A DNA stretch of 64,000 nucleotides, taken from NCBI RefSeq assembly GCF_000328705.1, contig NC_019673.1:6634001-6698000 (forward strand), written 5' to 3'. The notes below the pieces were generated by a model. That model saw nothing but the letters and a program-made list of their open reading frames with translations, was not told the origin of the DNA and did not search any database. This DNA comes from Saccharothrix espanaensis DSM 44229. Lineage in GTDB: Bacteria; Actinomycetota; Actinomycetes; Mycobacteriales; Pseudonocardiaceae. Below are positions 24,783 through 34,871 of this stretch, piece after piece; position 1 is the first letter of the stretch, and each line of letters begins with the position of its first letter. The position numbers and the translations under genes were made by a program.

Positions 24783-25046
24783 TCAGTAGCGCCCGCGCGA
24801 CTCGTAGTCGTCCTCGTCGTCGTAGTACTCGGGGCGGCTGGTCTTCGGCGGCCGGTTGAACCACGAGTCGATCAGGATCAGCAGTGCCGCGCAGACGATG
24901 ATGATCACCCCGACCAGCACCAGGTTGCCCCAGAACATCAAGCCCGCCAGCAGCAGCATGGGCACGACGGCGAACAGGCAGAACGGGTCGACCCGCCCGA
25001 AAGCCGGCCGGCGCTGCCCCGTGGATCGACCGTACTGCCCCGCCAT
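24783..25046 (-). CDS. Small two-helix membrane protein
   Basis: An 87-residue protein starting at ATG 25046. A basic N-tail precedes two hydrophobic helices (about residues 23-41 and 44-63, the second rich in Val, Ile and Leu), then an acidic, tyrosine-rich tail (EYYDDEDDYESRGRY). I do not recognise a family. The charge pattern suggests both ends are cytoplasmic. It lies upstream of, and in the same direction as, the 23839-24627 gene. Confidence 0.7.
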   Translation of the reverse strand: MAGQYGRSTGQRRPAFGRVDPFCLFAVVPMLLLAGLMFWGNLVLVGVIIIVCAALLILIDSWFNRPPKTSRPEYYDDEDDYESRGRY

Positions 25047-25458
25047 CAGCCCGCCTGTCCGTCGTCACTGGTGTCCGAATCGCCGGGATCTCGGGACCCG
25101 GTGCCCCGAACAGCATAATTCCCGCCTGCCCACGGGCACGGCCGGTCACGGCGACGCCCCCGGTCGGACGCGCGGACTGCGGCGTTCCGGCGGTCCGCCC
25201 CACGTGGCCGGGAGTGGTGCCCGGCCCTCCCGAGCGGCCCGCACGAGGGTCGGCGGCCGGTGCCCGGCCAGGTCGGCGGGCAACCCCGGGCCCGCTGTGA
25301 TCTTGCTCTCGACGGCTCCGGTCGGAGCGCGCCCGGACCTGGCTAGACTCGGCGGCGCACGACTGGCGTCGGGTGGGCCAACCACCGGGGAGTGCGCAGC
25401 GAGTCGGCATCGCACGCCTGGGTGCCCTCATTCGATCCACCGGATGAGGAGTACCGCC
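25047..25458. other. 412-base gap upstream of folD
   Basis: No credible gene is seen. TAGACT at 25344-25349 is a good actinobacterial -10 hexamer, which would put the folD start about 100 bases into the transcript. No matching -35 and no recognised riboswitch fold were found. Confidence 0.4.
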
Positions 25459-26298
25459 ATGTCGGCCACCGTTCTCGACGGCACCGCCGTGTCCCACTCT
25501 CTGCTCGACGCCACCGCCGCCCGCGCCGCCGCGTTCGCCGCGAGTTCGGGCCGCACCCCCACCCTGGCCACCGTGCTGGTCGGCGACGACCCCGCGTCGC
25601 GGACCTACGTGAAGATGAAGCGCTCCCGGTGCGCGAAGGTCGGCATCGGGTCGCGGGCCGTGGAACTGCCCGCCTCGACCACCACGGAGCAGCTGGTCGC
25701 CGCGATCTCCGCGCTGTCCGCCGACCCGACCGTGGACGGCATCCTGCTCCAGCACCCGGTGCCCGCGCACGTCGACGAGCGGGCCGCGTTCGAGGCGATC
25801 GCGCCGGGCAAGGACGTGGACGGCGTGACCATGCACAGCTTCGCCGCGATGGCGTTCGGCGAGCCCGGCTTCCACTCGTGCACCCCGGGCGGCATCCTGC
25901 GGCTGCTGGACGCCTACGACCTCCCGCTGACCGGGCGGCGCGCGGTCGTCATCGGCCGCAGCCCGATCCTGGGCAAGCCGGTCGGGATGCTCCTGCTGGC
26001 CCGCGACGCGACCGTGACCTACTGCCACTCGCGCACGGCCGACCTCGCCGAGGCGGTGCGCGAGGCGGACGTCGTGGTGGCCGCCGTGGGCCGGCCGGAG
26101 CTGGTGCGCGGCGAGTGGGTCAAGCCGGGCGCGGTGGTCGTGGACGCCGGGTACAACCCCGGCAACGTCGGGGACGTCGAGCACGCGGCGGCGGCCGAGC
26201 GCGCCGGGCACATCACGCCGGTGCCCGGCGGCGTCGGCCCGATGACCATCGCCGTGCTGCTGGAGCAGACCGTGCGGGCCGCCGAAGCCGGCCGCTGA
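25459..26298 (+). CDS. folD: Bifunctional methylenetetrahydrofolate dehydrogenase/cyclohydrolase
   Basis: A 279-residue cytoplasmic enzyme that interconverts 5,10-methylene-THF, 5,10-methenyl-THF and 10-formyl-THF using NADP, supplying one-carbon units. Signature motifs are TVLVGDDPASRTYVKMK (with the catalytic Lys), DGILLQHPVP, PGKDVDGV, VVIGRSPILGKPVGMLL (dinucleotide loop) and ITPVPGGVGPMTIAVLLEQT. I start at ATG 25459, 7 bases after GGAG. ATG 25444 in the same frame would add five residues. It appears monocistronic, ending at a strong hairpin shared with the convergent ABC-F gene. Confidence 0.96.
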   Translation: MSATVLDGTAVSHSLLDATAARAAAFAASSGRTPTLATVLVGDDPASRTYVKMKRSRCAKVGIGSRAVELPASTTTEQLVAAISALSADPTVDGILLQHPVPAHVDERAAFEAIAPGKDVDGVTMHSFAAMAFGEPGFHSCTPGGILRLLDAYDLPLTGRRAVVIGRSPILGKPVGMLLLARDATVTYCHSRTADLAEAVREADVVVAAVGRPELVRGEWVKPGAVVVDAGYNPGNVGDVEHAAAAERAGHITPVPGGVGPMTIAVLLEQTVRAAEAGR

Positions 26299-26340
26299 CC
26301 GAGGCGAACCGGAGGCGGGTCCCGCTCCGAACACCCGACA

Positions 26341-26375
26341 GCGGGCGGGGCCGGAGCGGAACCGGCCCCGCCCGC
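26341..26375. terminator. Bidirectional terminator between folD and the ABC-F gene
   Basis: A perfect 14-bp stem, GCGGGCGGGGCCGG (26341-26354) and CCGGCCCCGCCCGC (26362-26375), with a 7-base loop, placed between two convergent stop codons. Confidence 0.9.
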
Positions 26376-26379
26376 CCCG

Positions 26380-28059
<1,680 letters not shown>

Positions 28060-28065
28060 GGCAGG

Positions 28066-28202
28066 CTCCTGTTCTCGGCCGACAACGGGCCGAGTCGATC
28101 GGGGTTTCGGGACGGGAGAAGCCGCGCCGCGGAGCAGTGCTCTACGCGAACGCGCGTCCGATCACAGGAAGTACAAGTTACCCATATCGCCGCACACTGT
28201 AA
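28066..28202 (-). promoter_or_regulatory. Promoter and leader of the ABC-F gene
   Basis: Reading leftward, TTACAG (28202-28197) and TAACTT (28180-28175) are separated by 16 bases and form a plausible sigma-70-type promoter. The transcript would start near 28168 and carry a leader of about 108 bases. The leader contains a 7-codon ORF at its very 5' end. Just upstream of the AGGAG ribosome site (28070-28066) lies a hairpin, CTCGGCC (28074-28080) with GGCCGAG (28088-28094). This is the usual layout of antibiotic-responsive attenuators before ABC-F genes, but the switching mechanism is inference. Confidence 0.5.
28142..28165 (-). CDS. Possible 7-codon leader peptide of the ABC-F gene
   Basis: GTG at 28165-28163 is followed by six codons and TAG (28144-28142), reading Met-Ile-Gly-Arg-Ala-Phe-Ala. 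The GTG is only about 3 bases downstream of the predicted transcription start, so it would be translated nearly leaderless. Upstream ORFs of this kind sense stalled ribosomes in lincosamide, macrolide and pleuromutilin resistance genes. Peptides this short occur by chance, so confidence is low. Confidence 0.3.
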   Translation of the reverse strand: MIGRAFA

Positions 28203-28445
28203 TCCGATCGGGCGGTGATCGACAAGGGTGACCGCCGCCATGGTCTTCGGGCGATGCACGGCGTTCGCACTCTGGCCGACGAGCGGGGCAAATCGTGGCT
28301 GCGGCCACTCGCGGGCTGCGCCGACGTGCGCCGGGAGGCCGCCGAGCAATGGCCGGCGTTCTTCGCCGGGCGGCGCGGGCGGGCCGGCCGCAGTGGCGGT
28401 ACCGGAAGGCGTCCGATCGGCCTACCCGGCATTGCGCCCTGACGT

Positions 28446-28534
28446 GTGACAGTGCGTAGCCCTGATGTCAACAAACGTGACTAAGGTCACCACTAATGGG
28501 CCATCGCTTGCCCCTGCAAGTCACCAGCGGTTAC
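28446..28534. promoter_or_regulatory. Cluster of GTNAC boxes (possible MtrA sites) upstream of the SLT gene
   Basis: Several GTNAC pentamers occur: GTGAC 28446-28450, then GTGAC-N4-GTCAC at 28477-28490, then GTCAC-N5-GTTAC at 28520-28534. Directly repeated GTNAC separated by about five bases is the pattern reported for the response regulator MtrA, which controls wall hydrolases and resuscitation factors in actinobacteria. The downstream gene is such a hydrolase, which supports the idea. A small hairpin, GTCGGG (28632-28637) and CCCGAC (28641-28646), abuts the ribosome site AGGAGG. Confidence 0.45.
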
Positions 28535-28662
28535 GTTCCCGGCCGCAGATAACGGTTCGATCACCGGATAGACACGGGCCCGTTTTCCCCCGGACGCGGC
28601 CCGGCCTGGATCCCCCGCCAGGTTGACGGTGGTCGGGCTCCCCGACGCAGGAGGCCCCACCC

Positions 28663-29475
28663 TTGGCTCGCCACAGGAAGCCCAGCGGGCAGCAGCCGAT
28701 CGTCTACACGGTCAGCGCCCAGGCTCCCGGCTACGTCGGCTCGCACCGAGCCGAGCCGGATCGGACACTGCCCAAGAGGCTCTCCGCGTTCGCCGTCGCC
28801 TTCGGCGTGGTGACCGGAGCCGGCGCAGCGGCGCACGCGGTCACCAGCGGCACGTTCAGCCCCCTCGCGGGCGGTGCCGAGTTCGGCGGCGTGCCGGACC
28901 AGAACATCCGCACCGGCAAGGTCGACACGATCCACTCGATCGACCTCGGCTCGGAGACCGCCCGGATGATCCGCCACGAGCAGCTCACCGCGCTCCAGGC
29001 GTTCAACCAGGCCAGCGGTGTCGCCCAGGACGGCTACGCGGTGCGCCAGAAGGCCGCCGACGAGAAGGCCGCCAAGGACGCGAAGGACGCCGAAGAGGCG
29101 CGCAAGCCGCCCAAGCAGCGCGAGGTCGAGGGCTGGATCCGCGAGGCCATCGCCATCCTGGCCGCCAACGGCACCCCGATCGACGAGAACAGCGTGGACG
29201 AGATCTGGACGATCATCCAGAAGGAGTCCAACGGCAACCCCAACGCGATCAACACCTGGGACAGCAACGCCGCGCGCGGCACCCCGTCCAAGGGCCTGAT
29301 GCAGTGCATCGACCCCACGTTCCAGGTGTACAAGCTCCCCGGCCACAACGACATCTACAACCCGGTCGACAACATCATCGCCGGCGTCCGCTACACCTAC
29401 GCCCGCTACGGCGGCTTCGGCAACCACCCCGGCCTGGTGGGCATCAACAACGGCACCGGCTACCGCGGCTACTGA
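28663..29475 (+). CDS. Secreted transglycosylase-like SLT-domain protein
   Basis: A 270-residue exported protein starting with TTG 28663, 8 bases after AGGAGG. A basic N-tail leads into a membrane/signal helix (about residues 41-60, AFAVAFGVVTGAGAAAHAV). A middle segment is Ala/Lys-rich and coiled (residues about 110-155). The C-terminal SLT domain (about 165-270) has IIQKESNGNPNAIN with the catalytic Glu, SKGLMQCIDPTF, and NPVDNIIAGVRYTYARYGGF, matching lytic transglycosylases that cleave the MurNAc-GlcNAc bond of peptidoglycan. A role in wall turnover or spore resuscitation is likely. The upstream GTNAC boxes suggest MtrA control. Confidence 0.9.
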   Translation: MARHRKPSGQQPIVYTVSAQAPGYVGSHRAEPDRTLPKRLSAFAVAFGVVTGAGAAAHAVTSGTFSPLAGGAEFGGVPDQNIRTGKVDTIHSIDLGSETARMIRHEQLTALQAFNQASGVAQDGYAVRQKAADEKAAKDAKDAEEARKPPKQREVEGWIREAIAILAANGTPIDENSVDEIWTIIQKESNGNPNAINTWDSNAARGTPSKGLMQCIDPTFQVYKLPGHNDIYNPVDNIIAGVRYTYARYGGFGNHPGLVGINNGTGYRGY

Positions 29476-29528
29476 GCCCCTCCTCGGGGCCCCTCCTCGG
29501 GGCCCTCCTCCGGGCCTCCTTCGGGTCC
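29476..29528 (+). terminator. Tandem hairpin terminator after the SLT gene
   Basis: Immediately after the stop codon, GCCCCTCCTCGGGG is repeated twice and followed by CCCTCCTCCGGG. Each copy can fold into a 4-bp CCCC/GGGG hairpin, and neighbouring copies can pair in alternative ways. Another small stem, CCGCCC (29553-29558) and GGGCGG (29565-29570), follows. Confidence 0.55.
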
Positions 29529-29689
29529 GGCGCGCGCTTTGCCGCCGCACAACCGCCCATCTGCGGGCGGACCTCGTGATGGAGTGCAACCGCGCACGTG
29601 TCGCCGCGCGGTTGGCCCAGGGCGGCCGGGTTTCCCGGCGCTCGCAGCACCCCCGTGCCGTCGGCGAGCGCCGGGTGGTGCCGGCCCGG

Positions 29690-29920
29690 TCAAGCGACGG
29701 CGGAGCTGACCGGACCGGCGGACAGGTGGCGGGCGCAGTTCGGGCAGATGGGCCACTCGCCCCACAGGTGGTGCCCGCGTTCGGGCACCGGGAGGCAGAG
29801 CGCCCGGCACACCGCCCGGTAGCGGTCGCCCAGGTGGGCGGAGTGGTGTGCCGGCTCGCTGGCCGACACCAAGTGACGCTGCTCGGCGAAGACGCCCGGC
29901 AGCAGACGACCCGTTGTCAC
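29690..29920 (-). CDS. Small putative zinc-binding protein
   Basis: A 76-residue protein starting with GTG 29920, five bases after GGGAGG. The sequence has several histidines (EPAHHSAHLGDRYRAVCRALC, then RGHHLWGEWPICPNCARHL). The spaced His/Cys pair and the final CPNC knuckle look like the small zinc-finger proteins common in actinobacteria, often next to DUF397/XRE regulator genes. Function is unknown. The strong ribosome site and metal-ligand pattern make it more likely real than chance. The 3' neighbour on the same strand is the SLT terminator region. Confidence 0.6.
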   Translation of the reverse strand: MTTGRLLPGVFAEQRHLVSASEPAHHSAHLGDRYRAVCRALCLPVPERGHHLWGEWPICPNCARHLSAGPVSSAVA

Positions 29921-30069
29921 GAATCCTCCCGGTGGTCGTCGGGGAGGCTGATGGGACGCGCGGGACGAGTGCCCCGCGCGGTCAACTGGAGTTGTGTGGG
30001 GAGGCGGCCCTCCCCCCTAGCCCCCCTGGCTTGGCAGACCGCCTCGGTCCACAGTGTGTCCGAGCGGTC

Positions 30070-30096
30070 GTGCAAACGGCTTGCACTCCGCTGCAA
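30070..30096. promoter_or_regulatory. Overlapping palindromes, probable operator
   Basis: GTGCAA (30070-30075)-N5-TTGCAC (30081-30086) is a perfect palindrome. Its right arm also pairs with TGCAA (30092-30096) as TTGCA-N6-TGCAA. Three related half sites within 27 bases suggest a dimeric repressor site. It lies in the 356-base gap between the SARP gene stop (30277) and the small zinc protein start (29920), so it most likely controls the latter. No other gene is seen in this gap. Confidence 0.45.
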
Positions 30097-30276
30097 TCCG
30101 CAGGTCAGGTGGGGGTTTCGCCGAGCTCCGGGGCACTGGGTCGGGCGGGATCACGACACCGGGCGACCGGCCCGACTCGCCATTGTGCCCCCTTTCGGCC
30201 GCGTTGTCCCGGGCATTGCCGCAATCGCGCCGGCGGACCTCGCGGACCAGGGCAGGACGGGTCAGTTCAGGGCGGG

Positions 30277-33195
30277 TCAGTTCAGGGCGGCCAGGGCGGC
30301 GCGGAGTTCGTCGGCGCCGGGCACGTCCATCGTCTCGTGCAGGGCCAGCGCGCGCTCCCAGTTGTCCCGGGCGGAGGTCGGCTCGGCCCGGCCCAGGCCC
30401 GCCAGCGCCTGCACCTCCTGGCAGCGGTCGCCGGTCTCGCGGGCCACGGCCAGCGCGCGGCGGTAGCTGTCGGCGGCCTCCTCCGGCAGGCCCAGGCGCA
30501 GGTGCGTCTCGCCCAGGGCCAGCAGCGCCTCGCCCTCGCCGGTGCGGAAGCCGTCGCGGCGGGCCGCCGCCAGGCCCCGGCTCAGGTGGTCCAGCGCCTC
30601 CGGGCACTCGCCCAGGCGCAGGTGGACCACGCCGATCCTGGTCAGCGAGTGGCCCTCGTCCAACCGGTGGCCGTTGCGGCGGGCCATGGCCAGCGCCCGG
30701 CGGTGGTCGTCGAGCGCCTCCTCGTGCCGGCCCATCCCGGTCTGCGTCGCGCCCAGCTCGCACAGCGCGACGCCCTCGCCGACCCGGTGGCCGACCGACC
30801 GGGCCAGCGCCAGCGCCTCGCCCAGGTGCTCCAGCGCCCGGTCGTACTCGCCCAGCCGCCGGTAGGCCGAGCCGATGTTGGTCAGCGCGTCCACCTCGCC
30901 CACCCGGTTGCCCAGCTCGCGGACGATCGCCAGCGCCTCCCGGTTCGCCTCGACGGCCGCCGCGGGCCGGCCGGACAGCCCGTGCAGCACGCCCAGCTCG
31001 CGCAGGGTCTCGGCCACCCGGTCCCGGTCGCCCAGCTCGGTGAAGATCGACTTCGCCCGCTCCTGGCAGTCCCGCGCCTGTTCGTGGTGGCCCAGCCGGT
31101 GGTGGTCCGCGCCCAGGCGCTGCCACGCCGCGCCCTCCTCGGCCGGGTCGTGCACGGCGGCCAGCGCCCAGGTGTCCACGGTCAGCGCCTCGGCCACCAG
31201 GCTGCGCAGGTGCAGGTACCGGTGCAGCACCGGCGCGATCGCCCGCGGCTGGGTGGCGACCAGCAGGTTGGCCCGCTCGGTGTCCAGCCACGCCAGCGCG
31301 CGGTCGTAGTCGGCGTGGTCGTGATCGGCGTGGTCGTAGTCGGCGGGGTCCTGCTCGCGCGGCGCGAGGCTGTGCATCGCGTCCTCGGCGGCCCGGGTGT
31401 AGTGCTCGGCCAGCCGGCGCGCCGCGGCCCGCCGGTCGGTCTCGGCCTCGTTGCGGTGGGCCGCGTCCCGGGCGAACTCGCGGACCAGGTCGTGGAACCG
31501 GTAGCGGCCCGCCCGGTGCTGGCCGATCAGGTGCACGTCGACCAGGTTCTCCAGCAGGCGCTCGGCGGTGTCCTCGTCCCGGTCGGCCAGCGCGGCGGCG
31601 GCGGGCACGTCGAAGTCCGGGCCGGGGTGCAGGCCGACCAGCCGGAACAGCCGGCGCTGCTCGACGGTGAGGTTCTCGTAGGACAGGGTGAACGCGGCGG
31701 TCACCGCGTCCAGCCGGTCCCGGCGCAGCCGCCCGGTCAGGTGCGCCACGGTCCACGCGGGCCGGGTGCCCAAGCGGGCGGCGGCCAGCCGGATCGCCAG
31801 CGGCAGCCGGCCGCACAGGGCCACCGCCTCGGTCACCGAGTCCGGCTCGTCGGCGGGCCGCCCGTCGTCCACGATCCGGGCGAACAGCCGCACCGCGTGC
31901 TCCTCGGGCAGCACGTCCAGCGACAGCGTCCGGGACGCCGCCAGGTCCACCAGCCGGGGTCTGCTGGTGACCAGGGTCAGCGAGCGGCCGGTGCCCGGCA
32001 GCAGCGGCCGGACCTGCTCGGCGTCCACCGCGTCGTCCAGCACGACCAGCACGGCCCGGTCGGCGAGCTCGGCCCGCCAGAGGCCGGCGCGGGCGTCCAA
32101 CTCCGCCGGGATCCGCTCGCCGGGCACGCCCAGCGCGCGCAGCAGGGTGTCCAGCGCGGCGGCCGGCTCGACCGGCCGGTGGCCCGCGACGTGCCCGCGC
32201 AGGTCGACGTAGAGCTGCGCGTCGGGGTAGCGGCCGACCAGCCGGTAGGCGGCGTGCACGGCCAGCGCCGACTTGCCGACGCCGGGCGGCCCGTCGATCG
32301 CCCACACCACCGACGCGGTCGGGTTCGCGGCCCGCCGGTCGACGGTCAGCAGCCGGTCCAGCTCCGGTTCGCGGCCGGTGAAGTCGGCGACGTCGCGGGG
32401 CAGCGTGTTGGGGGTGCGCGGGCGGGCGGCCGGGGCGGCCAGACCGGCGTCGCCGCGCAGGATCCGCTCGTGCAGCGCCTGGATCTCGTCGCCGGGGTCG
32501 ACCCCGAGCTCGTCGGCCAGCCGGCGGCGGGTGCTCTGGAAGACCTCCAGCGCGGCGGCCCGACCGCCCGCCCGGTACAGGGCGAGCATGAGCAGCGCGC
32601 TGAGCCGTTCCTCCAGCGGGTTCGCGGCGACCAGCCGGGTCAGGTCGGCGACGCTCTCCGCCGTGCGGCCGAGGTCGAGGCTGATCCGGGCGTGCAGCTC
32701 CAGCGCGCTGAGGTGCCGTTCGCGCAGCCGGCGGCGCTCGGCGTCGAGCAGCGGGCCGCCCAGTCCGCTGAACGGCTCGCCGCGCCACAGCGCGAGGGCC
32801 GCGTCGACGTGCTCCGCGCCGGCCCGCACGTCGTTGTCCCGGTAGCGGGCGTGCGCGGTGTCCAGGTGCTGGTCGAACACCATCACGTCGAGGTCGGACG
32901 GGTCGCCCTGGAGCAGGTAGCCGCCCTCGGTGAACACCAGTGGTCCCGGGGTCTGCGGCACCCGCAGCACGCGGCGCAGCCGGCTGATGTAGGTCTGCAC
33001 GGCGTTGCGCGCGTCGCGCGGGCCGCGCTCGCCCCACACGCCGTCGATGATCCGGCTCAGCGGCACCGGCCGGTTGAGTTCGAGCAGCATCACGCCGAGC
33101 ACGGCCTGCTGCTTCGCCCAGCCGAGCTCGATCTTCCGGTCGGCCCGCCAGGCCGTCAACGGGCCCAGTGCGGCGTAGCGGATGCCTGACAACAA
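30277..33195 (-). CDS. SARP-type regulator with NB-ARC and TPR domains (AfsR-like)
   Basis: A 972-residue transcriptional activator. Residues 1-95 are an OmpR-type winged helix (YAALGPLTAWRADRKIELG...NAVQTYISRLRRVL). Residues about 100-245 are the bacterial transcriptional activation domain (LWRGEPFSGLGGPLL...GVDPGDEIQALHERIL). The NB-ARC ATPase (about 265-560) has the P-loop GPPGVGKSALAVHAA and LVVLDDAVDAEQV. The C-terminal third (about 640-965) is TPR repeats such as GEYDRALEHLGEALALARSVGHRVGEGVAL. SARPs switch on secondary metabolite clusters. The start is TTG 33195, 6 bases after GGAGG. A short His/Asp repeat (YDHADHDHADYD) interrupts the linker at about residue 620. The target cluster is not obvious in the window. 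Confidence 0.93.
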   Translation of the reverse strand: MLSGIRYAALGPLTAWRADRKIELGWAKQQAVLGVMLLELNRPVPLSRIIDGVWGERGPRDARNAVQTYISRLRRVLRVPQTPGPLVFTEGGYLLQGDPSDLDVMVFDQHLDTAHARYRDNDVRAGAEHVDAALALWRGEPFSGLGGPLLDAERRRLRERHLSALELHARISLDLGRTAESVADLTRLVAANPLEERLSALLMLALYRAGGRAAALEVFQSTRRRLADELGVDPGDEIQALHERILRGDAGLAAPAARPRTPNTLPRDVADFTGREPELDRLLTVDRRAANPTASVVWAIDGPPGVGKSALAVHAAYRLVGRYPDAQLYVDLRGHVAGHRPVEPAAALDTLLRALGVPGERIPAELDARAGLWRAELADRAVLVVLDDAVDAEQVRPLLPGTGRSLTLVTSRPRLVDLAASRTLSLDVLPEEHAVRLFARIVDDGRPADEPDSVTEAVALCGRLPLAIRLAAARLGTRPAWTVAHLTGRLRRDRLDAVTAAFTLSYENLTVEQRRLFRLVGLHPGPDFDVPAAAALADRDEDTAERLLENLVDVHLIGQHRAGRYRFHDLVREFARDAAHRNEAETDRRAAARRLAEHYTRAAEDAMHSLAPREQDPADYDHADHDHADYDRALAWLDTERANLLVATQPRAIAPVLHRYLHLRSLVAEALTVDTWALAAVHDPAEEGAAWQRLGADHHRLGHHEQARDCQERAKSIFTELGDRDRVAETLRELGVLHGLSGRPAAAVEANREALAIVRELGNRVGEVDALTNIGSAYRRLGEYDRALEHLGEALALARSVGHRVGEGVALCELGATQTGMGRHEEALDDHRRALAMARRNGHRLDEGHSLTRIGVVHLRLGECPEALDHLSRGLAAARRDGFRTGEGEALLALGETHLRLGLPEEAADSYRRALAVARETGDRCQEVQALAGLGRAEPTSARDNWERALALHETMDVPGADELRAALAALN

Positions 33196-34175
33196 GCGGA
33201 GCCTCCCCGCGCCGAGCCGCCCGGTCCAAGCCGAACAGCGTAGTCGCCCCTACTCCGGCAGGTCCAGTACCCCATAGGCCCTGACCAGGCGCTAAAGCGT
33301 GGTGACAGTGCCACGCAGGCCCGCTCCCGCACAATTTCGGTGTTCGCCGACGTGCTGCGCGCGACCTCGGACCGGACTCGACTGGACGCCCACAGGGGGG
33401 AGCCGTCCAGCCGGGACCCGGACCGCGACCGCCGTCGCCTCGACGGTCGTGTCGACCGCGTCGTCGCCGGCGGACCCGGAGACGGTCGCCGTGGCTGTGC
33501 CGGCGCTGGCCACGGCCGACCCCTCCGGTCATTCTGACGATCCCGTCACGGGCGTGTCACCCGGACCCGACGAACGGGTCATCCGGCCGGCATCAACCGC
33601 GACGCGGCCGGCTCGCCGAGCGCCCTGGGCGGCCACACTGGTCGCGCGCGTGAACCACGTGCTGAGCCCGAGCACCTGGCTGCGGGCGGACCAGGGGCCG
33701 GGGGCTGTTGTCCCCCGACCCCCGGCGGTCCGCGGACGGCGTTGCCCTGCCAGGCGCCGTCGGATTCGGCGCCGCCCCCAGACCGGAGCCGCCCGGCTCC
33801 GAACTCCATTACGCCGGCAACCGCCGCTGCGGTTCAGCAGATCCACATCGTGGGACGGCTCGCCCGGCGCGCGGGAGCCGGCCAAGCCCGCCAGGCGGTC
33901 CCGCGCCGCTCGTCCTCCAGGACCGCCTCCACGCGCTGGGCGAACTCCGCCCCAGATCCCGGTTCCGTCCACCGGACGGGTGAACACCGGGAGATCGGGG
34001 AACCGAACGGGCCTTCCACCCGACCACCACTGCGATCGGGCGCGTTCCCTTGACGCCGCCCGAATGCCCACGCCGGGCCGGTCCGCCACTCCGACATGGC
34101 CTACCGGCCCGGCGTCACCCCTCCGGAGGTCCGGGCCGACCACACCCCCAGTGGAGGTCGCCCCGGACGCCGGGC
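33196..34175. other. About 980 bases without a credible gene
   Basis: All long frames here are arginine/proline-rich shadow readings. One rightward stretch near 33620-33700 (ATLVARVNHVLSPSTWLRADQ) looks protein-like but has no start, continues only out of frame and matches no family I know, so a decayed gene is possible. A strong nested hairpin with outer arms CGGACC (33687-33692) and GGTCCG (33727-33732) and a GGGGG/CCCCC core sits in the middle. The promoter of the SARP gene must lie at the left end. Confidence 0.5.
34106..34137 (-). terminator. Probable terminator of the 34176-34745 gene
   Basis: GGCCCGG (34106-34112) pairs with CCGGGCC (34131-34137). The loop itself contains the palindrome CCTCCGGAGG, allowing an extended stem. 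It is about 40 bases downstream of the leftward stop codon. Confidence 0.5.
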
Positions 34176-34745
34176 TCAGGCCCGCACGGCTCCGGCGCGA
34201 GCCCCGTCCGCCCGGCCGGCGAGCACCAGCGCCGCCACGATCAGCGCCAACCCCAGCACCTCGCCCGGCCGCAGCCCGGTGATCCGCGCCGCCCCCATCA
34301 CCAGCGCGCCCGCCACCAGCAGGCCGCCCGCCCACCGCCACGACCGGTTCACCAGGCCGACCGCCGCCAGCGCGAGCCCGATGAACAGCAGCGCCGGCCC
34401 GGCCTGGTAGAAGACCAGCGCGAACACCGGGGATTCCTGGAGCACGTCGAACATCTTCCCCGCCGCGGCCCGGTCCCCCGCCGCCAGCCGCACCACCGTG
34501 AAGTCGATGACGAACTGCCCGGCCAGCGCCAGCGCCCCCACCACGGTCAGCACCAGGGCCGGCACCCGCACCCACGGCGGGCTCGCGTCGCGCAGCAGCA
34601 CGTCCAACCGGGACGCCACCGGCAGCATCAGCACCGTGCCGAGCAGGAACACCAGGTGGGACAACGTCCACAGGTCGGTCATCATGAGCAGCACGCCCAC
34701 CAGCAGCAGCACCGGCCCGGCGACCAGCGTGATCACGGTTCTCAT
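34176..34745 (-). CDS. Multi-pass membrane protein of unknown function
   Basis: A 189-residue protein starting at ATG 34745 with about six hydrophobic helices (for example TVITLVAGPVLLLVGVLLMM, VPALVLTVVGALALAGQFVI, and LLVAGALVMGAARI). Short loops and few charged residues suggest an integral membrane protein. I do not recognise the family. It is divergent from the histidine kinase gene across 126 bases, so the two-component system could control it. Confidence 0.8.
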   Translation of the reverse strand: MRTVITLVAGPVLLLVGVLLMMTDLWTLSHLVFLLGTVLMLPVASRLDVLLRDASPPWVRVPALVLTVVGALALAGQFVIDFTVVRLAAGDRAAAGKMFDVLQESPVFALVFYQAGPALLFIGLALAAVGLVNRSWRWAGGLLVAGALVMGAARITGLRPGEVLGLALIVAALVLAGRADGARAGAVRA

Positions 34746-34871
34746 GGGACCCAGCCTCGCCCCGCCGCCCGCCCGGCACATCGCCGGCGGGAGGGAGCGC
34801 CGGTCTCGTTCGCACGGGTGAGGACACCGCTCGCGCGGCGGGGTTAGAGTCCCGGCGTCGAGGGGGATCCC

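Noticed and set aside
28215..28442. 75-codon rightward ORF upstream of the SLT gene
   Set aside because: No ribosome site, overlapping alternative frame of similar length, no recognised family; lies over the ABC-F promoter.
28443..28662. Possible c-di-AMP (ydaO) riboswitch before the SLT gene
   Set aside because: The conserved core motifs of that class could not be found by eye; GTNAC boxes explain the region better.
29476..29650. Leftward 68-codon ORF over the SLT terminator
   Set aside because: Made by the repeated CCCCTCCTCGGGG sequence; no start context or family.
34050..34847. Rightward 265-residue frame opposite the small membrane protein
   Set aside because: Composition dominated by Arg, His, Gln and Pro; antisense shadow.
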